From Burkholderia sp. OK233 (GTDB lineage: Bacteria > Pseudomonadota > Gammaproteobacteria > Burkholderiales > Burkholderiaceae): a stretch of 64,000 nucleotides of DNA. Each line of letters begins with the position of its first letter. Position 1 is the first letter of the stretch. Under the pieces are notes generated by a model. It searched no databases and was not told the origin of the DNA. It was given only the letters and a program-made list of their open reading frames with translations. The DNA lies in NCBI RefSeq assembly GCF_900230185.1, contig NZ_OCSR01000002.1, positions 2,294,001 through 2,358,000 of the forward strand, read 5' to 3'. The position numbers and the translations under genes were made by a program. Below, in pieces: positions 32,739-41,026 of this stretch.

Positions 32739-34058
32739 ATGTCCCCAAGCCCACGCAAACATAGGCCGTACGTTTTCATCTCGGCGTTTCTCGGCACGGC
32801 GATCGAGCAATACGATTTTCTGCTGTACGGGACGGCATCGGCGCTCGTCTTCAGCAAGATTTTCTTCCCGACTCTCGATCCGCTCGCCGGTACGATCGCT
32901 TCGCTCGGCACCTACGCGGCCGGCTATTTTGCACGCGGCGCGGGGGCGCTGATCTGCGGGCATTTCGGCGATCGCTTCGGCCGCAAGACGCTGCTGCTCT
33001 CCACGCTGCTGGTAATGGGGATTGCGTCGACGCTCGTCGGTTGCCTGCCGACCTACGCCGAAATCGGTATCTGGGCGCCCATCTTGCTGACTCTGCTTCG
33101 GATATTCCAGGGCTTTGCGATCGGCGGTGAGCAGAGCGGCGCCACCGTGCTTGGTGTGGAAAGCGCGCCGGCGGGACGCCGCGGCCTGTACGGAAGCTGG
33201 AGCAATTCGGGCAGCTACGGCGGCGCCTTGTTATCGACGGGTGCCTTACTCCTCATGTCGAGGCTACCCGAAGCTGACTTCCTCGCCTGGGGCTGGCGCA
33301 TTCCATTCCTGTTCAGCGCGGTACTGGTCGTGATCGGACTGATTGGACGCGCACGGTTGCCGGAAACGCGTGAATTCGAACAGATGAGGGCGACCCAGGC
33401 CGTCGCGCGTTTTCCGCTCGCCGACCTGCTTCGCAACCATCGCCGGGAAATCGCGATTGTCTTCATGGCTCGACTCGGCGAAATCACGTGGTCGATCTTC
33501 GTGCTGCTGTTTTCCGTGGCCTATGTGACCGTCCATCTTGGACTGCCGCGTCAGGTGGTGCTCGTCGCGATTATGGCGGGTGCAGCGCTGGCCGTCTTCA
33601 TGGTGCCGCTGTTCGCGGCGCTGTCGGATCGCATTGGCCGCAAGCCGATCTATCTGGCAGGCCTCGTCGCTTGTGCGTTTTACGTCTGGCCGTATTTCAA
33701 CCTGCTGAACACGCGCGATCCAGCGCTGGTCAAGCTCGCCATCGTCATTGCAATCGGTCTGATCCATCCGTTGATGTATGGACCGCAAGGTGGCTTCTTT
33801 GCTGACATGTTCGACGTCAAGGTGCGCTTTTCCGGCGTATCCGTTGGCGCAATCGGTGCAGTCATTGGCGGCGGCATGAGCCCGGTGATCTGTTCCGCGC
33901 TGCTCGCCGCGCGCAACGGCGATCCGCTGTGGGTTGCATGCTACGTCGCGGCGAGTTCTTTGATCGCCGCCAGCTTCGTGTTGCTTGCGCCGCGCAGCGG
34001 CAGCGCATCGAACGCGGTTCCCGAGCCGGTCGCGCAATCGCAAGTCGGCCAATCCTGA
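32739..34058 (+). CDS. MHS-family MFS permease (shikimate/proline-betaine type)
   Basis: A 439-residue inner-membrane permease of the metabolite:H+ symporter (MHS) subfamily. It opens with A-F-L-G-T-A-I-E-Q-Y-D-F-L-L-Y-G, the MHS signature in which E-Q-Y-D replaces the more common E-W-F-D. The loop G-D-R-F-G-R-K, the motif R-I-F-Q-G-F-A-I-G-G-E and S-D-R-I-G-R-K-P follow. GAGGAG precedes the ATG. Known members carry shikimate, citrate, ketoglutarate, proline or betaines. A class II aldolase-type gene follows after 28 bases, so the imported compound may be a sugar acid or hydroxy-acid (inference). Confidence 0.92.
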   Translation: MSPSPRKHRPYVFISAFLGTAIEQYDFLLYGTASALVFSKIFFPTLDPLAGTIASLGTYAAGYFARGAGALICGHFGDRFGRKTLLLSTLLVMGIASTLVGCLPTYAEIGIWAPILLTLLRIFQGFAIGGEQSGATVLGVESAPAGRRGLYGSWSNSGSYGGALLSTGALLLMSRLPEADFLAWGWRIPFLFSAVLVVIGLIGRARLPETREFEQMRATQAVARFPLADLLRNHRREIAIVFMARLGEITWSIFVLLFSVAYVTVHLGLPRQVVLVAIMAGAALAVFMVPLFAALSDRIGRKPIYLAGLVACAFYVWPYFNLLNTRDPALVKLAIVIAIGLIHPLMYGPQGGFFADMFDVKVRFSGVSVGAIGAVIGGGMSPVICSALLAARNGDPLWVACYVAASSLIAASFVLLAPRSGSASNAVPEPVAQSQVGQS

Positions 34059-34086
34059 GCACTTATCCGACCACAAGGAGGCTCAC

Positions 34087-34857
34087 ATGAGCGACGATGA
34101 CAAATCGAACCTGAGTCGCGGCATCGCCGCCGAGATGGACCATAAACTCGAGCGGGGCGCATGGGACGACCGGCAGAAGCTCGCGCTGGCGTGCCGGATG
34201 CTCGCACACGAAGGACATTCGGAGACCCTCGCGGGGCAGATTACGCTGCGCGCTGCCGACGGTACATTCCTGACTACAGCGATGGCCGTTGGCTTCGATG
34301 AAATCATGCGCAGCAGCGTGATTCGCATCGACGATGAAATGCATGTGATCGAAGGCAATGGCATGGCGAATCCCGCCATCCGTTTTCATCTGTGGATTTA
34401 CCGGCGCCGGCCGGACGTCAACTGCATTGTCCATACGCATCCACCGTATGTGAACGCATTGTCCATGGTCGGCGTGCCGCTCGAAGTCGCTCACATGGAC
34501 GCCACACCGCTCTTTAACGACTGCGCTTTTCTGAAAGAATGGCCGGGGCTCCCGATCGCGGACAATGAGGGCGAGATGATCTCCAGTGCGCTCGGCAACA
34601 AGCGGACGATCCTGCTGGCGAATCATGGATTCCTCGCGGCCACCTCCTCGATAGAGGAATCGGCCTATCTGTCCGTGCTGATTGAGCGCGCCGCGCGTAG
34701 CCAGATTCTGGCCAGGTCGATGGGGCAGATCGTGCCTATCGATCCCGCGTTGGCGCAGGAGTCACACGATTTTCTGCTGCTGCCTAGCATCGTCAAGGCG
34801 AGTTTCGCGCTGTTCGGCCGGCGCGTGATCCGGCGTGACCCGGAGGTTCTTTTCTAG
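34087..34857 (+). CDS. Class II aldolase/adducin-family protein
   Basis: A 256-residue member of the class II (zinc) aldolase/adducin family, related to fuculose- and ribulose-phosphate aldolases and epimerases. The zinc-binding pair H-T-H-P-P-Y is present, with a third His in L-L-A-N-H-G-F-L-A-A. The region around G-H-S-E-T-L-A-G-Q-I-T-L-R corresponds to the phosphate-binding loop. AAGGAGG lies just before the ATG. Members without a phosphate-binding Ser/Lys pattern often act as decarboxylases or dehydratases of hydroxy-acids. It is cotranscribed with the MHS permease and followed by an AraC regulator. Confidence 0.88.
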   Translation: MSDDDKSNLSRGIAAEMDHKLERGAWDDRQKLALACRMLAHEGHSETLAGQITLRAADGTFLTTAMAVGFDEIMRSSVIRIDDEMHVIEGNGMANPAIRFHLWIYRRRPDVNCIVHTHPPYVNALSMVGVPLEVAHMDATPLFNDCAFLKEWPGLPIADNEGEMISSALGNKRTILLANHGFLAATSSIEESAYLSVLIERAARSQILARSMGQIVPIDPALAQESHDFLLLPSIVKASFALFGRRVIRRDPEVLF

Positions 34858-34950
34858 TAAGTTCCTCTCACTTTTGCCGGACAGCGGGCTGCGCGATAAT
34901 CGCATGACATGGGCGGACGCCGCCTCCAACGCAGTTTCCGGGAGTTTGTC

Positions 34951-35955
34951 ATGCGCACTATCGACTTGCCGTACGCTCCGACGCTCTGCGAAATGCCCGC
35001 GCGTTGTCTCGACGACTGGAAGCTCTCACTCGACGACATTGTCACGCCGGGCGACATTCTGCTTGCCGGAGACATGTCCGAGGGTGAAATCCGCGCGGGC
35101 AGGCTGATGGGCGGCGGTGTGCTGGCGACCGTGCAACTGGGGCTGTCGGAAGTGCGTCATGAATGGGCGCACCTGCAGAATCTCGCTGGCGACGATGTCA
35201 TTGTTCTGATCGTCCTCAATGGCTGCGGCACGGTCACGCAACAACAGCGCACGCTGCCTTTCAACGCCGGTGACATCACATTCCGGCGTGCACGCGTGCC
35301 GTCGACGGCACGCATCGACGCACCGGCGAAGTTTGTCATGCTTCGTCTGCCAATCACGCGCTTTTTCGGCCATGCGATGTCGCGCTTCACCCCTTTTGCA
35401 CCTGCCTGCGCCAGCGGCGAATCGGGGATTGTCCTCACGGTGCACCGATTCATCGAATCGGTGTTGCCGTCGCTCAGGCAGCAGAGCGCAAACACGGCGG
35501 CAGCAGCGGAGCAGTCGCTTGTGTCACTGCTCGCGGCCGCGTATCTGGAGTCGGCGGGGGGCGCAACCGCCGAGCCCGTTCCGGGAGGCGCGAATCCTCT
35601 GCGATGGTCGCAACTGCGCGCGTTCATTGCCTCCAATCTCCACGATCCCGAACTGGACGTCGAAGCGTGCGCGAGGGCGCTAAGCGTGTCGAAACGCTAC
35701 GTTCACAAGATGTTCGAAGCCAACGGAACGCATTACGGGAGGTTCGTGCTGGAGCATCGCCTGACCCGCAGCCGTGACGATATGACGAATCCACTTTGCG
35801 CGGAATTGTCGATCGAGCGCATTGCATACAGGAATGGCTTTAACGATCCAGCGCATTTCAGCCGAAGCTTTCGAATGCTGTTCGGCACGACGCCAGGCGC
35901 GTACAGGAAGCAAAGCGGCGGTGCTGTTAAGGACAACAGAGACGCGGCGTTGTAG
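34951..35955 (+). CDS. AraC-family transcriptional regulator
   Basis: A 334-residue regulator. The C-terminal domain has two helix-turn-helix units: L-D-V-E-A-C-A-R-A-L-S-V-S-K-R-Y-V-H and I-E-R-I-A-Y-R-N-G-F-N-D-P-A-H-F-S-R, followed by F-G-T-T-P-G-A-Y-R. The N-terminal part is of the AraC-binding (FeaR/NahR-like cupin) type. ATG 34951 is chosen; an upstream in-frame ATG at 34909 would add 14 residues. Next to the aldolase gene on the same strand, it is the likely regulator of the permease-aldolase pair. Confidence 0.9.
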   Translation: MRTIDLPYAPTLCEMPARCLDDWKLSLDDIVTPGDILLAGDMSEGEIRAGRLMGGGVLATVQLGLSEVRHEWAHLQNLAGDDVIVLIVLNGCGTVTQQQRTLPFNAGDITFRRARVPSTARIDAPAKFVMLRLPITRFFGHAMSRFTPFAPACASGESGIVLTVHRFIESVLPSLRQQSANTAAAAEQSLVSLLAAAYLESAGGATAEPVPGGANPLRWSQLRAFIASNLHDPELDVEACARALSVSKRYVHKMFEANGTHYGRFVLEHRLTRSRDDMTNPLCAELSIERIAYRNGFNDPAHFSRSFRMLFGTTPGAYRKQSGGAVKDNRDAAL

Positions 35956-36053
35956 TTGGGAAATCCGGGACCTGAGTGAAAAACTGCACGTGGCCGATAG
36001 TTCGCGCGGCTGGCTCCTCCGGATTGGGGCTGGCCGGTCGCGTAACGCCGCTG

Positions 36054-36914
36054 CTAGTGCGGCACGGTTCCCGGGTCTTCCAGCCATCGTGAGACGGCCG
36101 ACAGCACCTGCGCCTCGATGCCAAGAAAACCATGTGGCGACTTCGCCCCGCATTCAGTGGCGCTAATCCCGCCGCGCTCGCTGCTTGATACCGCCAGGAA
36201 CTGCAACCGGTTGTCCTGAGCGAGCGAGCGTGCCGCGCTAAACGGTGAAACCCGACATCCGTCATTTTCGTTCGACACCACCAGAACCGGAGTCGCGCCG
36301 ACGTCCCAGTGCATGCCCGAAAGCCCGGCCTCGCCACGCATGCCGATCGTGACGGGCGAAGTCAGTACATACGCGTCGGCCAGCCGTGGTTCCCGTTGGA
36401 GCACATTGCCAACCGAAATCGTGCCCCGGCTGGTACCCACGAGGGCGATTTTTGCGGCTGGAAAGCGTTGCCTCAGCGCTGCGACAATGGCGTGCAAGTC
36501 CTGAGCGTGAGCTTCGCTCAGACGGAATGCGTCATTCATGCCGGATGATCGATCGGATGGCGCATCGACGATCGCGATCGCATCGCCCGCAGACGTCCAG
36601 TATCCGGCGGTCCGGAGAAGGAAATTTGCCTTCATTGTCGTCGGGCCGGTCTCGTTGAGGGCGATCACACCGTTATCGCCGGCAAACAATACGATGACCC
36701 ATGGCGGTGCGCTGGCTGGCTGTTCGATGAGGATGGCCTGGGTCTGCGGCCCCCGTACTGGGACTTGCAGTAGTTCACCTGAATACGCGGGTATAGCGGT
36801 TAGGACCGTGCAGGCGAATGCGCAGATTGGGGCCGCGAATCTGAGCAACGGTTTCCAAAGCCTGTTGGTGAAACAGGTTATGGGTGTTGCTCGTGTTGAT
36901 TTCCGATTGCGCAT
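36054..36914 (-). CDS. Exported alpha/beta hydrolase-fold protein
   Basis: A protein of about 286 residues. The N-terminal basic segment and hydrophobic stretch (F-A-C-T-V-L-T-A-I-P-A-Y-S-G) form a signal peptide. A strand and nucleophile elbow G-T-S-R-G-T-I follow I-A-L-V, and E-N-D-G-C is consistent with the acid residue region. The candidate His is in S-P-H-G-F. This is the wording of poorly characterised alpha/beta hydrolases of Burkholderia. The start is uncertain: GTG 36926 and ATG 36914 both lack a clear ribosome site. It ends on the minus strand with only an uninformative 98-base gap to the AraC gene. Confidence 0.8.
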   Translation of the reverse strand: MRNRKSTRATPITCFTNRLWKPLLRFAAPICAFACTVLTAIPAYSGELLQVPVRGPQTQAILIEQPASAPPWVIVLFAGDNGVIALNETGPTTMKANFLLRTAGYWTSAGDAIAIVDAPSDRSSGMNDAFRLSEAHAQDLHAIVAALRQRFPAAKIALVGTSRGTISVGNVLQREPRLADAYVLTSPVTIGMRGEAGLSGMHWDVGATPVLVVSNENDGCRVSPFSAARSLAQDNRLQFLAVSSSERGGISATECGAKSPHGFLGIEAQVLSAVSRWLEDPGTVPH

Positions 36915-36939
36915 TCCGAAGGCCACGTTATTGTTTCAT

Positions 36940-37542
36940 TCACAGCATACGTGAGTTGGATACGGGATAGGCAAGATCGTCTGGATTGACCAACGATGTA
37001 AGTACGTGATCGGCCCAGGAACCATTGATCTTCAAGTACGACCGAGCCAGGCCTTCCTTCTCGAAACCAAGGCTGGCCAGTAGGTGCTCGCTGCGGGTGT
37101 TCTCCGGTCGATAGTTGGCCATGATGCGATGCAAGCCGATATTTCTGAACACATGCTGGATGGCCACCGTTAGACTCTCTCGCATCAGGCCTTTCCCTTC
37201 GACCACTTTCGCAAGAGAGAATCCAAGGTGACATGCTTGGAACGATCCCCTAACGATATTGGTGAAGTTGCATTCTCCGATCAACTGGCCGCCTTCGCGT
37301 TCAAACAGCACGAGATGAAAAGCGTTTCCTGTTGCGGTTTGATGAGCCATCGTGCGTAGCCTGTCAGCGATGGCATCCAGGTTGAAAAAACTTTCCTGCC
37401 GCGTAGGCTCCCAAGGCTGAAGATGTATTCGATTGACTGCGTAGTACGCCTGCAGCGCGCTCGCGTCATTCTCACTGACGGCTCGCAATATCACGCGTTC
37501 AGTGGTCAGTCCTTCGTCTGGATGGTTTGCCGCATTTATCAT
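36940..37542 (-). CDS. GNAT acetyltransferase, RimJ/RimL type
   Basis: A 200-residue N-acetyltransferase. It opens T-T-E-R-V-I-L-R-A-V-S-E-N-D-A-S, has the acetyl-CoA-binding region V-V-E-G-K-G-L-M-R-E-S-L and the domain end H-R-I-M-A-N-Y-R-P-E-N-T-R-S. RimJ/RimL-type enzymes acetylate N-termini of ribosomal proteins or small amines; the target here cannot be assigned. ATG 37542 is used, with AAGGG upstream; the reading frame is open to 37593. Only 25 bases separate it from the exported hydrolase gene, so the two may be cotranscribed. Confidence 0.88.
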   Translation of the reverse strand: MINAANHPDEGLTTERVILRAVSENDASALQAYYAVNRIHLQPWEPTRQESFFNLDAIADRLRTMAHQTATGNAFHLVLFEREGGQLIGECNFTNIVRGSFQACHLGFSLAKVVEGKGLMRESLTVAIQHVFRNIGLHRIMANYRPENTRSEHLLASLGFEKEGLARSYLKINGSWADHVLTSLVNPDDLAYPVSNSRML

Positions 37543-37873
37543 TAGTCTATCGCCCTTGATATGCAATATTGCGCGTGATTGTACCGAGGCCAAAAACTAC
37601 TCTCGGCACCTGCGAGTCACGAGCCACACACGCAAAGAGATCGACCCCGCGCCAGGTTGAACCTTTCAGGAACCCTCCACAGCTGCCCAGTGATTCATTT
37701 GCTACACTCGATCAAGGAGCAGACCTGTTTGGTGCTCGGTTTGACCCTGATGGCGGCTGCCGGGTAGCGACTCGACTACTTTGACATTTTCTGTTCATAC
37801 ACCTGGCACCACAATTGCAAGCCTGAGCGTCGGTTCTCCGTCGCAGGGCATGAAATAGTGCGGAGGTGTCGCC

Positions 37874-38815
37874 ATGATTGAGTCTTCCGATTTCCGGAGC
37901 AAAAAGTTAGTGCTCAATCATGGAGGCGGCCGTATGCCCTCGCTCGGATTCGGCACGCTGATTCCCGATGCTGCTACGACGACCAGTGCTACCAGAGACG
38001 CGCTGGAAACCGGCTATCGACACTTCGACTGTGCCGAGCGATATCGGAACGAGCGCGAGGTCGGCGAGGCTCTGCGAATAGGGCTTGCTGCCGGAGGGAT
38101 CGCGCGCGAAGACATCTTCGTGACCACAAAATTGTGGAACTCTAATCATCGGCCCGAGCGTGTTGAACCGGCTTTCAATGCAAGTCTTGAAAGGCTGGGG
38201 CTCGACTATCTTGATCTCTATCTGATACACACACCATTTGCATTTCAAGCGGGGGATGAGCAGGACCCGCGCGATGAAAACGGCAATGTCATCTACGACA
38301 AAGGCGTGACATTGCTAGACACGTGGAGGGCGATGGAGGATCTCGTCGACCGTGGAAGATGCCGGGCCATCGGACTGTCTGACATCGGCTTGAACGAATT
38401 GCGGCCTCTCTGCGATTCGGCACGAATCAAGCCGGCGGTGGTGCAGGTCGAAGCGCATCCGTATCTTCCAGAAACGGAACTTCTGGAATTCTGCAAAGAG
38501 AAAGAGATCGTGTTTTTGGCCTTTGCGCCATTGGGTCACGGAATCAGGCCGGGGCCGGTTGAGGATCCCGTCGTCTCGCAGATTGCCACTCGAATTGGAA
38601 AGACCCCAGCGCAGGTACTGCTTGCCTGGGCGATCCAGCGTGGTGGCGCTTTACTCACCACCCCCAAAACTGCGACCCGCGCGCGCGAGAATTTCGATAT
38701 CTCCGCGCTTCCGGCAGACGCGTTCGACGAGATCAACCGGATTGAGACGAGGCAGCGGTTCAACGAAGTCGTCAAGACGGGCAGCCCGGGGTTTATTCCG
38801 CGAAATACGCAATAG
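37874..38815 (+). CDS. Aldo/keto reductase
   Basis: A 313-residue NADPH-dependent aldo/keto reductase with a TIM barrel. The catalytic tetrad is recognisable: Asp and Tyr in F-D-C-A-E-R-Y-R-N-E, Lys in V-T-T-K-L-W-N and His in Y-L-I-H-T-P-F. The cofactor-loop T-P-K-T-A-T lies near the end. GGAGG precedes the ATG at about 6 bases. The nearest relatives by wording are plant-type aldose and glyoxal reductases. A SnoaL-like gene starts 30 bases downstream and is probably cotranscribed. Confidence 0.92.
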   Translation: MIESSDFRSKKLVLNHGGGRMPSLGFGTLIPDAATTTSATRDALETGYRHFDCAERYRNEREVGEALRIGLAAGGIAREDIFVTTKLWNSNHRPERVEPAFNASLERLGLDYLDLYLIHTPFAFQAGDEQDPRDENGNVIYDKGVTLLDTWRAMEDLVDRGRCRAIGLSDIGLNELRPLCDSARIKPAVVQVEAHPYLPETELLEFCKEKEIVFLAFAPLGHGIRPGPVEDPVVSQIATRIGKTPAQVLLAWAIQRGGALLTTPKTATRARENFDISALPADAFDEINRIETRQRFNEVVKTGSPGFIPRNTQ

Positions 38816-38845
38816 ATCAACGTGAACGGTATCCGGAGGCAAGCC

Positions 38846-39229
38846 ATGCAGGAAGAACAAATACGTGATGCACTAAATGCCCACTGGCAAGCGTCAGCGG
38901 CCGGCGATCTCGACGCGGAACACGATATTTACGATGACGACGCCATTTGTGACTATCCCCAATCAGGTGAACGGATCCTCGGGCGAGTTAATTTGCAGGC
39001 GCTACGGGGTCATCATCCAGACAAGCCATCAGGCTTCGACGTCAGGCGAATTCAAGGAGAAGGTAATCTCTGGGTCACGGAATATTCCATCACCTATAAG
39101 GGGCGAGCGGCTTATACGGTAAGCATTATGGAGTTCCGCAACGGCAAGGTTGTTCACGAGACCCAGTATTTTTCGGATCCCTTCGAAGCACCGGATTGGC
39201 GCAGTCGATGGGTTCAGCAGAGCGCGTGA
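38846..39229 (+). CDS. SnoaL/NTF2-like small protein
   Basis: A 127-residue protein with the NTF2-like pattern of the SnoaL polyketide cyclase superfamily. It starts R-D-A-L-N-A-H-W-Q-A-S-A-A-G-D-L-D-A, has D-D-D-A-I-C-D-Y-P-Q-S-G and ends with the V-S-I-M-E-F-R-N-G-K-V-V-H-E-T-Q-Y-F motif typical of the fold. GGAGG lies 7 bases before ATG 38846; the open frame begins at 38822. Members are ligand-binding or isomerase-like. It is probably in an operon with the aldo/keto reductase. Confidence 0.88.
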   Translation: MQEEQIRDALNAHWQASAAGDLDAEHDIYDDDAICDYPQSGERILGRVNLQALRGHHPDKPSGFDVRRIQGEGNLWVTEYSITYKGRAAYTVSIMEFRNGKVVHETQYFSDPFEAPDWRSRWVQQSA

Positions 39230-39337
39230 CCGGCCGTTCGACACCAACCCACCAATTCTGGAGGTTTCGACGGGTCATCGCGAGTCGAACTAAGACAACC
39301 GTCATCCGACTCAATGGGGCTACGGAGCGACTGTCGT

Positions 39338-39369
39338 AGAGTCGAGCTGAACGACCGCAGCTCGACTCT
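39338..39369. terminator. 12-bp perfect hairpin between convergent genes
   Basis: AGAGTCGAGCTG and CAGCTCGACTCT flank an 8-base loop, and GTA/TAC could extend the stem across a one-base bulge. It lies in the gap between the SnoaL gene (ends 39229) and the convergent aldolase-like gene (ends 39421), so it probably terminates both. Confidence 0.65.
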
Positions 39370-39420
39370 TACGGGCCATTCCTGAAGACTTCGACGGTCT
39401 AACGGGGCGGAATCACTTGA

Positions 39421-40116
39421 TCAGACATGTCCGTACTTCGCCAGAGCCTCAGCCAGACTAAGACCCTCTTGCAACTCCGTGCGGATAAGGCGTTCCTTCT
39501 CCGTTAGACGTTCTGCTTCAATCAGCACGGTATCGACCACGTCGTTCGGAATCACCAGCACACCATCTTCGTCGCCGAGCACGAAGTCGCCGGGGTGCAC
39601 CGTTACCCACTGTGAAGTGGCGCCTCGGACGCTTACTGGCACCTGCCAGCCATTGACCTTCCAACGCGCAATGGACTGCACCGGCGTGCGATAGCGTGCA
39701 AACACCGGAAAATCCTGCTCGGCAATCCAGCGAATGTCGCGAATGCCGCCGTCGACTAACGACCCTACGCAGCCTCGCTCTTTCATTCCGATGGCGATGA
39801 GCTCGCCAAAATAGCAGACGCCTTCCCCGTCGCCGCTCCAGACCGTGACATCGCCTGTCGACACCCCTGAGCAGGCCTTCATCTTGTCCGGGTCGCCGCC
39901 GAGTTCATACGGTGACATCTGGCCGCGAATCGTGTATGCCCAGCCTGCCAGCTTGCCGCTGGAGGTGGGATACGGGGTAAGGACCGACGAGAGCCCCTGG
40001 TTGAACAAACCGAGCGTGTCGAGCACGTCTGCGACGTTAGACGTATCAACCAACAGAAAGCGTTGGCGAATAGCCTCGCGATCCGCGACGCTTCGCACTA
40101 CAAGAGTTGTTTCCAT
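39421..40116 (-). CDS. RraA-like/HMG aldolase-family protein
   Basis: A 231-residue protein of the RraA/HMG-CHA aldolase superfamily. Catalytic aldolase members have an Arg-Asp pair, and it is present here in G-S-L-V-D-G-G-I-R-D-I, together with the phosphate or pyruvate loop G-E-L-I-A-I-G-M-K. This favours 4-hydroxy-4-methyl-2-oxoglutarate aldolase or oxaloacetate decarboxylase activity over the RNase E inhibitor role. Start at 40116 has AAGGA at good spacing; an adjacent ATG lies at 40119. It is the last gene of the gltIJKL-aminotransferase-SDR series, 23 bases after the SDR gene. Confidence 0.88.
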   Translation of the reverse strand: METTLVVRSVADREAIRQRFLLVDTSNVADVLDTLGLFNQGLSSVLTPYPTSSGKLAGWAYTIRGQMSPYELGGDPDKMKACSGVSTGDVTVWSGDGEGVCYFGELIAIGMKERGCVGSLVDGGIRDIRWIAEQDFPVFARYRTPVQSIARWKVNGWQVPVSVRGATSQWVTVHPGDFVLGDEDGVLVIPNDVVDTVLIEAERLTEKERLIRTELQEGLSLAEALAKYGHV

Positions 40117-40139
40117 CATCTGTTCCTTAAAAATGTTGA

Positions 40140-40925
40140 TTAAATACTGGGGATCATGCCGCCGTCGACGCGTACAACGGAACCCGTAATGAAAGCTGCG
40201 CGTTCGCTAGCAAGGAATGCCACCGCGTCAGCATATTCTTCGGGTTTGCCATAGCGCCGTGCCGGTATCGACGCTGTACTCGCGGCCACGACTTCTTCGT
40301 AGGTCTTGCCTTCACGACTTGCACGCGCCTCGTCCAGTGAGCGGATGCGGTCCGTAGCGATTCGTCCTGGCAGGACGACATTGACGCAGATGCCATCGGC
40401 GGCGACTTCATTGGCGAGCGTCTTCGACCAGCCCACCAGGGCCAGACGTAACGCATTGGACATGCCCAGGTTGGATATCGGTGTGACGACGCCGGAAGAG
40501 GTGCTCGTGATGATGCGGCCCCAGCCTCTCTGTTTCATCGCCGGCAACACCAAATCTGTGAGATGCATCAATGACAGGACCATCGCATCGAACTGGGTTC
40601 GCCATTGCTCTGGTGCCACGCCAGCGGCCAGCGAGGGGGGCGGTCCACCGGAATTGTTGATCAGGATGTCCGGGTCGCCGATCGTGCTCCTGACATCTGC
40701 GACCATGGCCGAAATGTTCTCGAGGTCGGCAAGATCGGCCTGGAAACCATGGGCGGTTCCTCCGGCCGCACGAATGCGTGATACGGTCTCTTCCAGCGCA
40801 TTGCTGTTCTGGTCCGATACTGCAACCGTCGCACCTTCGCGAGCGAGCGCGAGAGCAATGGCTGAGCCCAGTCCACCGCCAGCTGACATGACAAGTGCAA
40901 CGCGATTCTTGATACCCAGGTCCAT
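40140..40925 (-). CDS. SDR-like protein lacking the catalytic Tyr and Lys
   Basis: A 261-residue Rossmann-fold protein similar to 3-oxoacyl-ACP reductases. It ends with V-V-R-V-D-G-G-M-I and has the N-N-S-G-G motif near residue 91. The expected YxxxK is replaced: the aligned positions are Ser156 and Arg160 (M-S-N-A-L-R), and the cofactor-loop reads M-S-A-G-G-G-L-G instead of T-G-x-x-x-G-I-G. Known SDR subgroups lack a canonical tetrad, so this is not necessarily a pseudogene. Start at 40925; a TTG at 40946 would add 7 residues without a ribosome site. It sits between the aminotransferase and aldolase-like genes. Confidence 0.88.
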   Translation of the reverse strand: MDLGIKNRVALVMSAGGGLGSAIALALAREGATVAVSDQNSNALEETVSRIRAAGGTAHGFQADLADLENISAMVADVRSTIGDPDILINNSGGPPPSLAAGVAPEQWRTQFDAMVLSLMHLTDLVLPAMKQRGWGRIITSTSSGVVTPISNLGMSNALRLALVGWSKTLANEVAADGICVNVVLPGRIATDRIRSLDEARASREGKTYEEVVAASTASIPARRYGKPEEYADAVAFLASERAAFITGSVVRVDGGMIPSI

Positions 40926-41026
40926 GGAGAACTCACTAGTGTTCAATAGATACGGAAGTGCCTGTTAATCAGGCAAGCATGCTTGTGCGGATTCCAGCTA
41001 TGTGCAGATGCAAACCCGCCAGATTT

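Noticed and set aside
37569..37784. Small plus-strand gene between the GNAT and aldo/keto reductase genes
   Set aside because: No ribosome site, no motif, and Arg/Pro/Ser-rich product; more likely a non-coding promoter region.
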